Shown: positions 1 to 7,204 of the stretch, in pieces
Position numbering within the stretch: the stretch's first letter is position 1
Layout: every line of letters starts with the position of its first letter
Source: Bacteroidota bacterium
GTDB lineage: Bacteria > Bacteroidota > Bacteroidia > Chitinophagales > Chitinophagaceae
Assembly: GCA_026391115.1 (NCBI GenBank)
Contig: JAPLER010000073.1
Location: 1-11,376 of the forward strand
Length of the DNA stretch: 11,376 nucleotides
Direction: 5' to 3'
Made by a program: the position numbers and the translations under genes
Notes under the pieces: model-generated
Database searches by the model: none
What the model saw: the letters and a program-made list of their open reading frames with translations, nothing else
Told to the model about the DNA's origin: nothing

Positions 1-1
1 T

Positions 2-151
2 GCAGATATACCTGATGGCAATCCAATAAGTGTAGAAAATATTAAAGTAAGTTTGTGCGAAAAGGGAAATGGTTATTGGGTAAACGAAAGAAAATTTATT
101 CCAGAAGTAAGTGACGGTACTGTGGTAGAGAAAAGTGTTTTTGTTGAATAG
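2..151 (+). CDS. C-terminal end of an unidentified protein (5' truncated)
   Basis: An open frame runs from the first bases of the window to a TAG at 149-151 and gives 49 residues, ending in KSVFVE. The tail is mixed polar and beta-rich (for example the segment SVENIKVSLCEKGNGYWVN), with no membrane segment and no motif I recognise. The start lies outside the window, so neither family nor function can be named. It converges on tsaE with only 15 bases between the two stop codons and no visible hairpin. The frame is called real because it is open from the window edge and its stop sits neatly before the convergent gene. Confidence 0.55.
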   Translation, partial: ADIPDGNPISVENIKVSLCEKGNGYWVNERKFIPEVSDGTVVEKSVFVE

Positions 152-166
152 TAAATGTCTTGTCAA

Positions 167-577
167 TTAATCAATAATAATCTCTCTTTTATCTGTATCT
201 ATTAAGTTGATGGTGATTTGGCATACATCATCAGGCATAATTTCTAAAGCTTTTTCTGGCCATTCCACAAAACAATAATTATTACTGTATAAAACATCTT
301 CAACACCAGCATTTACAGCATCTTCAGCATCTTTAAGTCTGTATAAATCTAGGTGATAAATAACACCTACAACATTACTTTTGTATTCGTTAATAATAGA
401 AAAAGTAGGACTGCTACTTACTTCTTTTACCTGCAAATATTTGCACAAAGCATTGATAAAAGTAGTTTTTCCACTGCCCATATTGGCATTAAATAACCAT
501 ACTTTTTTATGCTTACAAGCTTGCCAAACTTGCTGCACCACAGCATCAATATCTTTTAATTTATAAATCATTTGCAT
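167..577 (-). CDS. tsaE: tRNA threonylcarbamoyladenosine biosynthesis ATPase TsaE
   Basis: TsaE is the small cytoplasmic ATPase that works with TsaB and TsaD to transfer threonylcarbamoyl to A37 of ANN-decoding tRNAs. Numbered from the ATG at 577 (136 residues), the visible family motifs are the P-loop NMGSGKTT (32-39), SPTFSIINEY (56-65), HLDLYRL (75-81) and FVEWPEK (103-109). The length matches the family. The frame extends upstream to a TTG at 604, but that adds only nine residues; the ATG at 577 or the one at 571 fits the usual TsaE N-terminus, which begins almost directly with the first helix. The first glycine of the canonical P-loop (GxxGxGKT in TsaE) is Ala31 here. The gene is divergent from copA and convergent with the truncated gene at the window start. 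Confidence 0.93.
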   Translation of the reverse strand: MQMIYKLKDIDAVVQQVWQACKHKKVWLFNANMGSGKTTFINALCKYLQVKEVSSSPTFSIINEYKSNVVGVIYHLDLYRLKDAEDAVNAGVEDVLYSNNYCFVEWPEKALEIMPDDVCQITINLIDTDKREIIID

Positions 578-580
578 TGG

Positions 581-588
581 CAAAAATA
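581..588 (-). promoter_or_regulatory. Possible -7 promoter element of tsaE
   Basis: The minus strand reads TATTTTTG, an exact match to the Bacteroidota -7 consensus TAnnTTTG, immediately before the ATG at 577. If used, transcription would begin at or very near the start codon, favouring the ATG at 571 or 577 with almost no leader. I see no TTG at a suitable -33 distance, so the call is weak in this AT-rich sequence. Confidence 0.25.
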
Positions 589-609
589 TAGTTGTATGTG
601 ACAAAAGTC

Positions 610-641
610 TTGTTTACTGCATTATAGAAAAATTACATTTG
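610..641 (+). promoter_or_regulatory. Predicted Bacteroidota-type promoter of copA
   Basis: TTG at 610-612 (-33 element) and TACATTTG at 634-641 (exact TAnnTTTG, -7 element) are separated by 21 bases, within the broad spacing known for Bacteroidota promoters. The copA ATG at 655 lies 13 bases beyond the -7 element, so the leader would be only a few bases long. No copper-regulator operator is obvious around it. Confidence 0.6.
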
Positions 642-654
642 TAAAAAATTAAAT

Positions 655-2784
655 ATGAACACAACACATATAAAAGTTGATGGAATGGATTGCAGTAGTT
701 GTGCTTTATCTATTACTAAAACATTACAAAAACAGGGCTTGCAAAATGTAAAAGTAAACTATGCAAATGGAGATGTAAGCTATGATAATATTGATAATAT
801 TGAATTTACTGCTATAGAAAAAAATATTAAAGATTTGGGTTATAAAGTAGTAAACGATAAAATTGAGGAGAACCAAAACTCTGTGGGTTTTAATTTTTTA
901 AATACAAATGCCAACAGATTTTTATTTTGTTTAGTATTTGCCTTGCCGCTATTTCTATCTCATTTAGTACATATTTACTGGTTAATGAACCCCAAAGTGC
1001 AATTTGTTTTAACCACACCTGTTTACATTGTGGGTATGTTGCATTTTGGTAAAAGTGCTATTCGTAGTTTGTTAAAAGGCTTTCCCAATATGAATGTATT
1101 AATTGCTTTGGGTTCTACAGCTGCTTATGTTTATAGTGTTTATGGAATGTTGGCAGGCAAAGCAATGGAGTTTATGTTTTTTGAAACAACAGCAACTACT
1201 TTAACATTGGTTTTTTTAGGTAATTATTTAGAAGATTATACACACGCACAAACACAAAAAGCTGTTAATGCTTTAATAAAAAATCAGCCACAAAAAGCTA
1301 CAATGATTGCTTTTGATGATAAATATCAAGAACTGCATTTTGAAGTAGATGCAAAAGATTTAAAAACAGGAGATTTAATACTGATTAAAACTGGCGACAA
1401 AGTACCAACTGATTGTAAAATATTAAGTGGTAATGGCAATGTAAATGAAAGTATTTTAACTGGCGAAAGCGATGCAATAGTTAAACAACAAAAAGATACT
1501 TTAATTGGTGGAAGTGTAGTAATGGATGGCAACTTTAAAGCACAAGTTACTGTAGAAAATAATAATTCTGTTTTGGGACAAATTATTAAGCTGATACAAA
1601 ATGCACAAACTGAAAAACCACCAATGCAGCAACTTGCAGATAAAATAAGTGCAGTATTTGTTCCTGCTGTAATTGTGGTTGCTGTAGCTACTTTATTGGT
1701 AAATTATTATGTTGTTAACGTAGATTTTACAGAAAGTTTATTGCGTTGTGTGGCAGTGTTGGTTATTGCTTGTCCCTGTGCTATGGGGCTTGCAACACCT
1801 GCTGCTATTGCTGTTGGCTTGGGGCGTGCTACAAAAAATGGAGTATTGTTTAAAGATGCAACAAGCCTTGAGTTGTTTAAGAATATTAAACAAATTGTAT
1901 TTGATAAAACAGGAACGTTGACTACAGGAAGTTTTAAAATTGTTAATTATGGAATTGAGGAATTAGGAATTAATGAAGATAATTTTAAGATGATAACCTA
2001 TTCATTGGAAAAATATTCCAATCATCCATTGGCAAAAGTTATAGCAACAGAATGGAAAACAAATAATGAAATTCGTTGGCAAAAAATTGAAGAAGTAAAA
2101 GGACTTGGAATGGTTGCTACAGATAAAGATGGTAATGAATACAAAGCCACATCTTTTAAAGGAGTGCAACAATTAACTACAGATTATTCTCATAACATTT
2201 ATATTACAAAAAACAATGAATTACTTGGTTTTATTGATGTTGCAGACGAAATAAGACCAGAAGCGAAAGAAATTATTCAGCAACTACATCAACAAAATAT
2301 TAAAACCATTTTATTGAGTGGTGATAAAAAAGAAAAGTGTGAAGCAGTTGCTAAAGAACTAAATATTGATGAAGTATATGCAGAGCAAACACCTCAAAAT
2401 AAAATTGATTATGTAGCCAATCTAAATGCTCAACAACCTACAGCAATGGTGGGAGATGGCATTAACGATGCACCTGCATTAGCAAAAGCAAGTATAGGAA
2501 TATCTTTAAGTGAGGCTAGTCAGTTGGCTATTCAATCTGCACAGGTTGTATTAATGAAAAGTGGTTTAAAAAAGTTGCCATTTGCTTTAAATATTGGAAA
2601 AAGTACATATACTACTATACAGCAAAATCTTTTTTGGGCATTGATATATAATGTAATTGCCATACCTATTGCAGCTTGTGGTTTATTGGGCAAATATGGA
2701 CCAACCTATGGTGCCATTATTATGGGCTTAAGTGATGTAATTCTTGCAATTAATAGTGTGCGATTGAGATGGAAAAAGATATAA
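655..2784 (+). CDS. copA: Copper-translocating P1B-type ATPase (CopA-like)
   Basis: Inner-membrane pump that uses ATP to export heavy-metal ions, most likely Cu(I), to the periplasm. The 709 residues start with a single heavy-metal-associated domain carrying GMDCSSC (C13, C16). After the first membrane helices come the actuator motif TGES (269-272), the ion-site CPC in a membrane helix (373-375), the phosphorylation motif DKTGT (Asp417), the P1B nucleotide-binding His-Pro (H457-P458) and the hinge GDGIND (600-605). The seventh helix keeps the copper signature Tyr665-Asn666. The eighth helix reads MGLSD (690-694) where CopA normally has MxxSS. One metal-binding domain instead of two makes it shorter than E. 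coli CopA. No chaperone or metal-responsive regulator gene is adjacent. Copper is the best guess; monovalent specificity is inferred from CPC plus YN. Confidence 0.93.
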   Translation: MNTTHIKVDGMDCSSCALSITKTLQKQGLQNVKVNYANGDVSYDNIDNIEFTAIEKNIKDLGYKVVNDKIEENQNSVGFNFLNTNANRFLFCLVFALPLFLSHLVHIYWLMNPKVQFVLTTPVYIVGMLHFGKSAIRSLLKGFPNMNVLIALGSTAAYVYSVYGMLAGKAMEFMFFETTATTLTLVFLGNYLEDYTHAQTQKAVNALIKNQPQKATMIAFDDKYQELHFEVDAKDLKTGDLILIKTGDKVPTDCKILSGNGNVNESILTGESDAIVKQQKDTLIGGSVVMDGNFKAQVTVENNNSVLGQIIKLIQNAQTEKPPMQQLADKISAVFVPAVIVVAVATLLVNYYVVNVDFTESLLRCVAVLVIACPCAMGLATPAAIAVGLGRATKNGVLFKDATSLELFKNIKQIVFDKTGTLTTGSFKIVNYGIEELGINEDNFKMITYSLEKYSNHPLAKVIATEWKTNNEIRWQKIEEVKGLGMVATDKDGNEYKATSFKGVQQLTTDYSHNIYITKNNELLGFIDVADEIRPEAKEIIQQLHQQNIKTILLSGDKKEKCEAVAKELNIDEVYAEQTPQNKIDYVANLNAQQPTAMVGDGINDAPALAKASIGISLSEASQLAIQSAQVVLMKSGLKKLPFALNIGKSTYTTIQQNLFWALIYNVIAIPIAACGLLGKYGPTYGAIIMGLSDVILAINSVRLRWKKI

Positions 2785-2792
2785 TTCATTTG
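2764..2792 (+). promoter_or_regulatory. Possible promoter of the thioredoxin-fold gene
   Basis: TTG at 2764-2766 and TTCATTTG at 2785-2792 (seven of eight positions of TAnnTTTG) are 18 bases apart and lie 38 bases before the proposed start at 2831. The elements overlap the end of copA. Read-through from copA is an equally good explanation for expression. Confidence 0.25.
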
Positions 2793-2830
2793 GAAATCAT
2801 TCACATACATAAATCAACTATTTTTATTCT

Positions 2831-3322
2831 ATTAAATTATTATTTACAACATTCTTTATTGCCATACAGTTTGCTGCATTGGCAAATGGTATAGATACTA
2901 CAAAACCTTATAACCCCAACGCTAATGCAAAGGCTGATATTGATAGCGTATTGAAAATTGCTAAACAACAAAACAAGCACGTGCTATTAATGATTGGTGG
3001 TAACTGGTGTAGTTGGTGTATTAAATTTAATAAGTTGGTAATGTTGGATGCACAATTAGACTCAGCATTAAATACCAATTATATTTTATATCATTTGAAT
3101 TATAGCAAAGAAAATAAGAATAAAGATTTGTTGGCTAAATATGGCTTTCCACAACGTTTTGGTTTTCCTGTATTTATTGTTTTGGATGCAAAAGGCAATA
3201 GAATACATACGCAAAATTCTTCTTATTTAGAAGAAGGAAAAGGATATAGCAAAACTAAAATTTTAGAATTTTTTGATAACTGGAGCCCAAGAGCATTGAA
3301 GGCTGAGAGTTATAAGGATTAA
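2831..3322 (+). CDS. Secreted thioredoxin-fold protein with WCSWC motif
   Basis: Thioredoxin-family protein with the redox motif WCSWC (Cys60 and Cys63 counted from 2831) inside GGNWCSWCIKF, and a cis-proline segment RFGFPVFIVLD typical of the fold. The C-terminal region with HTQNSSYLEEGKGY and an FFDNWSP end fits a Bacteroidota family of small periplasmic thioredoxins. The first conventional start in frame is a TTG at 2879, but it falls after a clear signal sequence: the frame is open back to a stop at 2810-2812 and encodes KLLFTTFFIAIQFAALA just before NGID. I therefore place the start at the ATT of 2831, giving 163 residues and an ALA cleavage site. A rare ATT start, or a damaged ATG, is implied. 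Likely located in the periplasm as a disulfide reductase or oxidase; its partner is unknown. Confidence 0.8.
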   Translation: MKLLFTTFFIAIQFAALANGIDTTKPYNPNANAKADIDSVLKIAKQQNKHVLLMIGGNWCSWCIKFNKLVMLDAQLDSALNTNYILYHLNYSKENKNKDLLAKYGFPQRFGFPVFIVLDAKGNRIHTQNSSYLEEGKGYSKTKILEFFDNWSPRALKAESYKD

Positions 3323-3344
3323 AATTTCGTCTTATATAGTATTT

Positions 3345-3686
3345 ATGAAAAGTATTTTAACCATACCACTTTTATTTACTCACTTGTTGTGTTTATCCCA
3401 ACAAAAAGATTCATTAAATAGTAGTGCAACTTTTATAACTACATTTAACATTGATAAAAGTGCTGGAAAGGGGGAAGTATATTATTTAAATGGATATGTT
3501 GTACACATTAATAGAAGAAAAGCATTAAAATTTGATGATAAGACTGTGGAAATTTCTGGAGAAGTAACTTTGGTGAAAGTGAAAGGCTTGTCAAAACAGC
3601 AAGCTAAACGTATGCAAGGGCAAGTCGAAGATTCAAAACATATTTTTAAACCAAAGATTAGAATTGTAAGTGCAAATGAGGAATAA
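3345..3686 (+). CDS. Small secreted protein of unknown function
   Basis: A 113-residue protein with an N-terminal signal sequence (MKSILTIPLLFTHLLCLSQ) and a mature part of about 94 residues. The mature part has alternating beta-type segments such as GEVYYLNGYVVHI and VEISGEVTLVKVKG and a basic C-terminal half (QQAKRMQ, FKPKIRIV). Cysteine occurs only inside the signal region, with no good lipobox. I do not recognise the family. It begins 22 bases after the thioredoxin-fold gene and ends just before a terminator hairpin, so the two are probably co-transcribed and both act outside the cytoplasm. Confidence 0.75.
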   Translation: MKSILTIPLLFTHLLCLSQQKDSLNSSATFITTFNIDKSAGKGEVYYLNGYVVHINRRKALKFDDKTVEISGEVTLVKVKGLSKQQAKRMQGQVEDSKHIFKPKIRIVSANEE

Positions 3687-3687
3687 A

Positions 3688-3721
3688 AAAACCTCTCAGG
3701 TTTTGGCATCTGAAAGGTTTT
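3688..3721. terminator. Bidirectional hairpin terminator between convergent genes
   Basis: Arms AAAACCTCTCAG (3688-3699) and CTGAAAGGTTTT (3710-3721) pair over 12 positions with one mismatch around a 10-base loop. On the minus strand the stem is followed by seven T (complement of 3685-3691), a strong intrinsic terminator for asd. On the plus strand the stem itself ends in TTTT and can end the copA-side transcript. It fills the gap between the stops at 3686 and 3744. Confidence 0.85.
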
Positions 3722-3743
3722 AAAATATTATCAAAAGGAATAA

Positions 3744-4733
3744 TTACAACAATCCATTCTCCATCATATACTCTGCAATTTGCACAGCATTAGTAGCAGC
3801 ACCTTTGCGTAAATTATCGCTTACAATCCACATATTTAAAGTGTTTGCTTGGGTTTCGTCTCTACGCAATCTACCTACAAAAACTTCATCACGCTCATAA
3901 GCATTCATAGGCATTGGGTAAATAAAATTGGCAATATCATCTTCTACAATAATGCCTTTACTTGCAGCTAAAAGTTGTTTCAATTCGTTCAAGTCAAAAT
4001 CATTTTCAAACTCCACATTCACACTTTCGCTATGTCCACCCATTACAGGAATACGCACAGTTGTAGCTGTTACTTTTATAGAATCATCACCCATTATTTT
4101 ACAGGTTTCTTTCACCATTTTCATTTCTTCTTTGGTGTAGCCATTCTCTAAAAACACATCAATTTGTGGAATGGCATTTAAATCAATTCTATATTTATAA
4201 GCCATTTCACCTTCAATATTATTTCTTTCATTCATCAATTGGTCAACAGCTTTTTTGCCAGTGCCAGTAACACTTTGGTATGTGCTTACTACAACTCTTT
4301 TAATTTTATATTTTTTATGTAAAGGCTGCAATGCAACAACCATCTGTATTGTAGAGCAATTAGGATTGGCAATAATAAAATCGTCTTTGGTTAAAACGTC
4401 AGCATTCACTTCTGGTACAACCAATTTTTTTGTAGCATCCATTCTCCAGGCACTACTGTTATCAATTACCTTAATGCCAGCAGCTGCAAATTGTGGTGCC
4501 CATTCTTTTGAAGTATCTCCACCTGCAGAAAATATAGCAACAGCAGGCTTTGCAGCAATACCATCTTGCATACTCACCACTTTATATAGCTTACCTTTAA
4601 ATTCAACTTCTTTACCTACACTACGTTCACTAGCTACAGGTATTAATTCTGTTACAGGAAAATTTCTTTCGGTTAATACTTGCAACATTTTACTACCTAC
4701 TAAACCTGTTGCACCCACTACTGCTACTTTCAT
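3744..4733 (-). CDS. asd: Aspartate-semialdehyde dehydrogenase
   Basis: Catalyses NADPH-dependent reduction of aspartyl phosphate to aspartate semialdehyde, the branch point to lysine/diaminopimelate, threonine and methionine. The 329 residues begin with the nucleotide-binding GATGLVG (7-13) after a first beta strand. The catalytic cysteine is Cys126 in NPNCSTIQ, and the substrate/acid-base segment RIPVMGGHSESV carries Arg227 and His234. The length is normal for the bacterial family and the ATG at 4733 gives the standard MKVAVVGATG start. It is the last gene of the minus-strand block, 156 bases after dnaX, and has its own likely promoter. Nothing in the protein looks abnormal. Confidence 0.96.
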   Translation of the reverse strand: MKVAVVGATGLVGSKMLQVLTERNFPVTELIPVASERSVGKEVEFKGKLYKVVSMQDGIAAKPAVAIFSAGGDTSKEWAPQFAAAGIKVIDNSSAWRMDATKKLVVPEVNADVLTKDDFIIANPNCSTIQMVVALQPLHKKYKIKRVVVSTYQSVTGTGKKAVDQLMNERNNIEGEMAYKYRIDLNAIPQIDVFLENGYTKEEMKMVKETCKIMGDDSIKVTATTVRIPVMGGHSESVNVEFENDFDLNELKQLLAASKGIIVEDDIANFIYPMPMNAYERDEVFVGRLRRDETQANTLNMWIVSDNLRKGAATNAVQIAEYMMENGLL

Positions 4734-4778
4734 TTTTCGTAATCCCTACAGGGAATATTTATGATTAATTAATTGAAG

Positions 4779-4786
4779 CAAATATA
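4779..4786 (-). promoter_or_regulatory. Predicted -7 promoter element of asd
   Basis: The minus strand reads TATATTTG, an exact TAnnTTTG, 45 bases before the asd ATG. Candidate TTG sequences upstream lie about 14 or 25 bases away, neither an ideal -33 spacing. The resulting leader contains a short inverted repeat CCCTacAGGG (4744-4753) close to the start codon. Confidence 0.4.
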
Positions 4787-4889
4787 TGTGCAGGAATGCT
4801 CAAATTAAATGCAAGAATAAAGTATAAATAGGAAATCGATTTCGTTTAAAGAATATATGTATGTGCCTATGTTTCTATGTGGCTAAAAA

Positions 4890-6740
4890 CTAACTCACAT
4901 CTAGCTTCAAAGTCTCTTTTAATTCTCTTACCATTGGATAAAGCGAGGCAATATATTCATAACGTTCTCTTGAATTACTGAATTTTGGAACTTCAATTTC
5001 AATAGCATCACTTTCATCTACTTCAACTGCAAAACTTATGGCTGGATTGTTAAATGTTTTCTTTATCAAATCCAAAAACATCGTTCTTTCCTGATCAATG
5101 GTTCTGCTAGCAGTTAATGTAGGCACCATCATTTTAAAACTAATGTCGTTTTCTATTGTTACTACCGCCATTCTAAAATTATTTACTGTAGTAATCTTGC
5201 CACCAGTTTTCTCAAGTTCAGCAATATATTGGGCAATACAACTTTGTAGTTTTTCTAATTCAATTGGCTCAGCTTCTCTTACTTCCTGTACAATATATTT
5301 ATCACCGGCTTTTTGTTTTAAGATAGATAATAAATCCTTTTTACCTGTTGAGGTTAAACTTTCATTTTTCGTTGCTGGTTTTTCCTGTGTTTGGAGTTTT
5401 GCAGTTGGAGTTGTATTGTTAAATTGTTGAGCTGTTATATGTTTAAGTTCTGGTTCTTCAACTTTTAAACTTTGAACATTAACATCACTTTCAATTTTTA
5501 AAACTGCAGCTTGAGGAACTATTTTTTGTTCCCCTTTAGGGGTTAGGGGTTGCCCTACTGATTTTATTGGTTTGTAGCTAATGGCTACTGCACCATCAAT
5601 TCGTTTTTTTTTTACTATTTGTCCGTTATCAACAGTTAAATCAATAGCCTGTTGTAAAAAGTTAAGTTTAATTAACGCAAACTCTACGTGCAGCTTTTTG
5701 TTTCGAGCCATTTTATAACCCATTTCTGCATCGTTCAATATATTTAAAGCAGCTACTAAATAACTGGCATTGGTAGTGGTTGCTGTAGCAAAATACTTTT
5801 CCTGCATACCCTCTACTACATCTAGCAATTGAGCAGCTTTAGGGTCTTTACACACCAGTATATTTCTTAAAAATTCTGCAAATCCATTCAGTACTGTATC
5901 ACCTTCAAAACCTTTACTATTAATTTCATTATACAACAATAAAGCACTTGCCAAATCTTGTTGTTGTAATGATGATAGTAATTTAAAGTAGTAATCGTGA
6001 TCAAGTATGTTAAGGTTATCAATAGTGTTTTGATAATTTACTTCGCCATTGGTAAAGCTTACAATTTTATCCAATATACTCAAAGCATCACGCATACATC
6101 CCTCACTCTTTTGAGCAATAATTTGTAGCGATGCTTTATCAGCTTTTATATGTTCCTTATCAACAATTTCCTGTAAATGTTGTGCGGTATCGTTATTGGT
6201 GATTCTTTTAAAATCAAATATTTGACAACGAGATAAAATGGTTGGAAGTATCTTATGTTTCTCTGTTGTTGCTAAAATAAAAATGGCGTACGATGGTGGC
6301 TCTTCAAGGGTTTTAAGAAAAGCATTAAAGGCACTGGCACTTAGCATGTGCACCTCATCTACAATATATATTTTGTACTTGCCAGCTTGTGGTGCAAAAC
6401 GTACTTGCTCTACAAGTTGTCTTATATCATCTACACTGTTATTACTGGCAGCATCAAGTTCATGAATGTTAAGGCTAGCACCATCGTTAAAACTTTTACA
6501 GCTACTACAAGTATCACAAGCTTCACCATCTGGTTGCAGGTTAAGACAGTTAATGGTTTTAGCTAATATTCTGGCACAAGTTGTTTTACCTACGCCACGT
6601 GGTCCACAAAATAGAAAAGCATGTGCTAGTTGGTTATTCTTAATAGCATTTTTTAAAGTAGTGGTTATATGAGATTGACCAACAACAGTATCAAATGTTT
6701 GGGGACGGTATTTACGAGCAGAAACAATAAACTTATCCAT
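4890..6740 (-). CDS. dnaX: DNA polymerase III subunits tau/gamma
   Basis: Clamp-loader ATPase that opens the beta clamp and, as full-length tau, ties polymerase cores to the replisome. The 616 residues show the P-loop GPRGVGKT (46-53), the zinc-binding cysteines C65, C75, C78 and C81, the Walker B segment IYIVDEVHML (Asp128, Glu129) and the SRC arginine-finger motif (170-172). The ATPase and collar region ends near residue 370 and is followed by a low-complexity linker and a tau-type C-terminal domain. At codons 376-379 the coding strand has ten consecutive A, a likely slippage site. At residues about 394-403 the linker reads GQPLTPKGEQ, the translation of an interspersed palindrome. The start at 6740 gives the usual N-terminus. 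It lies 30 bases after the small membrane gene, with which it is probably co-transcribed. Confidence 0.97.
   Translation of the reverse strand: MDKFIVSARKYRPQTFDTVVGQSHITTTLKNAIKNNQLAHAFLFCGPRGVGKTTCARILAKTINCLNLQPDGEACDTCSSCKSFNDGASLNIHELDAASNNSVDDIRQLVEQVRFAPQAGKYKIYIVDEVHMLSASAFNAFLKTLEEPPSYAIFILATTEKHKILPTILSRCQIFDFKRITNNDTAQHLQEIVDKEHIKADKASLQIIAQKSEGCMRDALSILDKIVSFTNGEVNYQNTIDNLNILDHDYYFKLLSSLQQQDLASALLLYNEINSKGFEGDTVLNGFAEFLRNILVCKDPKAAQLLDVVEGMQEKYFATATTTNASYLVAALNILNDAEMGYKMARNKKLHVEFALIKLNFLQQAIDLTVDNGQIVKKKRIDGAVAISYKPIKSVGQPLTPKGEQKIVPQAAVLKIESDVNVQSLKVEEPELKHITAQQFNNTTPTAKLQTQEKPATKNESLTSTGKKDLLSILKQKAGDKYIVQEVREAEPIELEKLQSCIAQYIAELEKTGGKITTVNNFRMAVVTIENDISFKMMVPTLTASRTIDQERTMFLDLIKKTFNNPAISFAVEVDESDAIEIEVPKFSNSRERYEYIASLYPMVRELKETLKLDVS
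5528..5556 (-). repeat. Interspersed C/G-rich palindrome inserted in dnaX linker
   Basis: The plus strand holds CCCCTTTAGGGG (5531-5542), a perfect 12-base palindrome, followed by TTAGGGG and TTGCCC. This resembles the C-rich interspersed palindrome of Bacteroidota intergenic regions and the hairpin at 9382-9399 of this window. It is read through in frame as PLTPKGEQ and sits in the flexible linker, where an insertion is tolerated. Confidence 0.6.
5604..5613 (-). promoter_or_regulatory. A10 slippage site in dnaX, likely making a gamma form
   Basis: The coding strand carries ten A in GTA AAA AAA AAA CGA (V376-K-K-K-R380). One added A gives KKKTN and then TGA at 5598-5596, a product of 381 residues. 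One lost A gives KKNELMVQ and then TAG, 384 residues. Both would keep the whole ATPase and collar region and drop the tau domain. Transcriptional slippage on an A run makes gamma in Thermus thermophilus dnaX, and ribosomal frameshifting does so in E. coli. Confidence 0.7.
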
Positions 6741-6770
6741 ACAAGTTGCAAGATAGGGGAGAAGCCTTAT

Positions 6771-7178
6771 CTATGTTTTTTCTGTTAATTTTTTATTTTC
6801 TTTACTGTGAAAAAAAAGATAATAATATGCCAAAATTAGAATTCCAGCACCAAAAGGTATTGTAGCAAGATGCTTATAAGTATAACCCAGTAAAGGCTTA
6901 TCCTCAAAGTGAAGAAATTCAGATAACATCCAATAGCTGTTGGCAATAATCCAAACAGTAACAGCCAAATTATGATACCGTTCGCTTATAATGTATCTGC
7001 TACGATATGTAATAATAATGGCTATAAGTAGTGTTGGAAAAATCATTGCAATACCCAGTGGTTTCCATACCATACACCAAGCCAAATCTTTAAACAGCCA
7101 AAACACAATATGTAGGTTTTCTGTTTGCCTGTATTTTACTACTAAATCTTTGTCCTCTTGTGTTGAATTAGTTTGCAT
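6771..7178 (-). CDS. Small four-helix membrane protein of unknown function
   Basis: A 135-residue protein with four hydrophobic segments at about 22-38 (starting HIVFWLFKDLAWCMVW), 41-58 (LGIAMIFPTLLIAIIITY), 70-88 and 103-123. It has a polar N-terminus and a lysine-rich C-terminal tail (SKENKKLTEKT), which suggests an inner-membrane protein. The conserved-looking core is KDLAWCMVWKPLGIAMIFP. I cannot name the family or a function. It starts with ATG at 7178, 26 bases after the dnaB stop and 30 bases before dnaX, so it is carried in a replication-gene transcript without an obvious link to replication. Confidence 0.8.
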   Translation of the reverse strand: MQTNSTQEDKDLVVKYRQTENLHIVFWLFKDLAWCMVWKPLGIAMIFPTLLIAIIITYRSRYIISERYHNLAVTVWIIANSYWMLSEFLHFEDKPLLGYTYKHLATIPFGAGILILAYYYLFFHSKENKKLTEKT

Positions 7179-7204
7179 TGTATTAAAACATTCGTGGCTA
7201 AATT

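Noticed and set aside
2769..2889. Short plus-strand frame starting MEKDIIHLEI that overlaps the copA end
   Set aside because: Only about 40 residues, no signal or motif; it overlaps copA and the signal-peptide region of the thioredoxin-fold gene in another frame. It is kept only as a possible frameshift source for that gene.
4255..4764. Plus-strand open frame of 169 residues opposite asd
   Set aside because: It lies antisense to the clear asd coding sequence and has no recognisable domain; it is a shadow frame.
6751..6772. Hairpin AGATAGGG/CCTTATCT between the membrane gene and dnaX as a terminator
   Set aside because: It has an imperfect pair, no T run on the minus strand, and overlaps the stop codon; the 30-base gap fits co-transcription.
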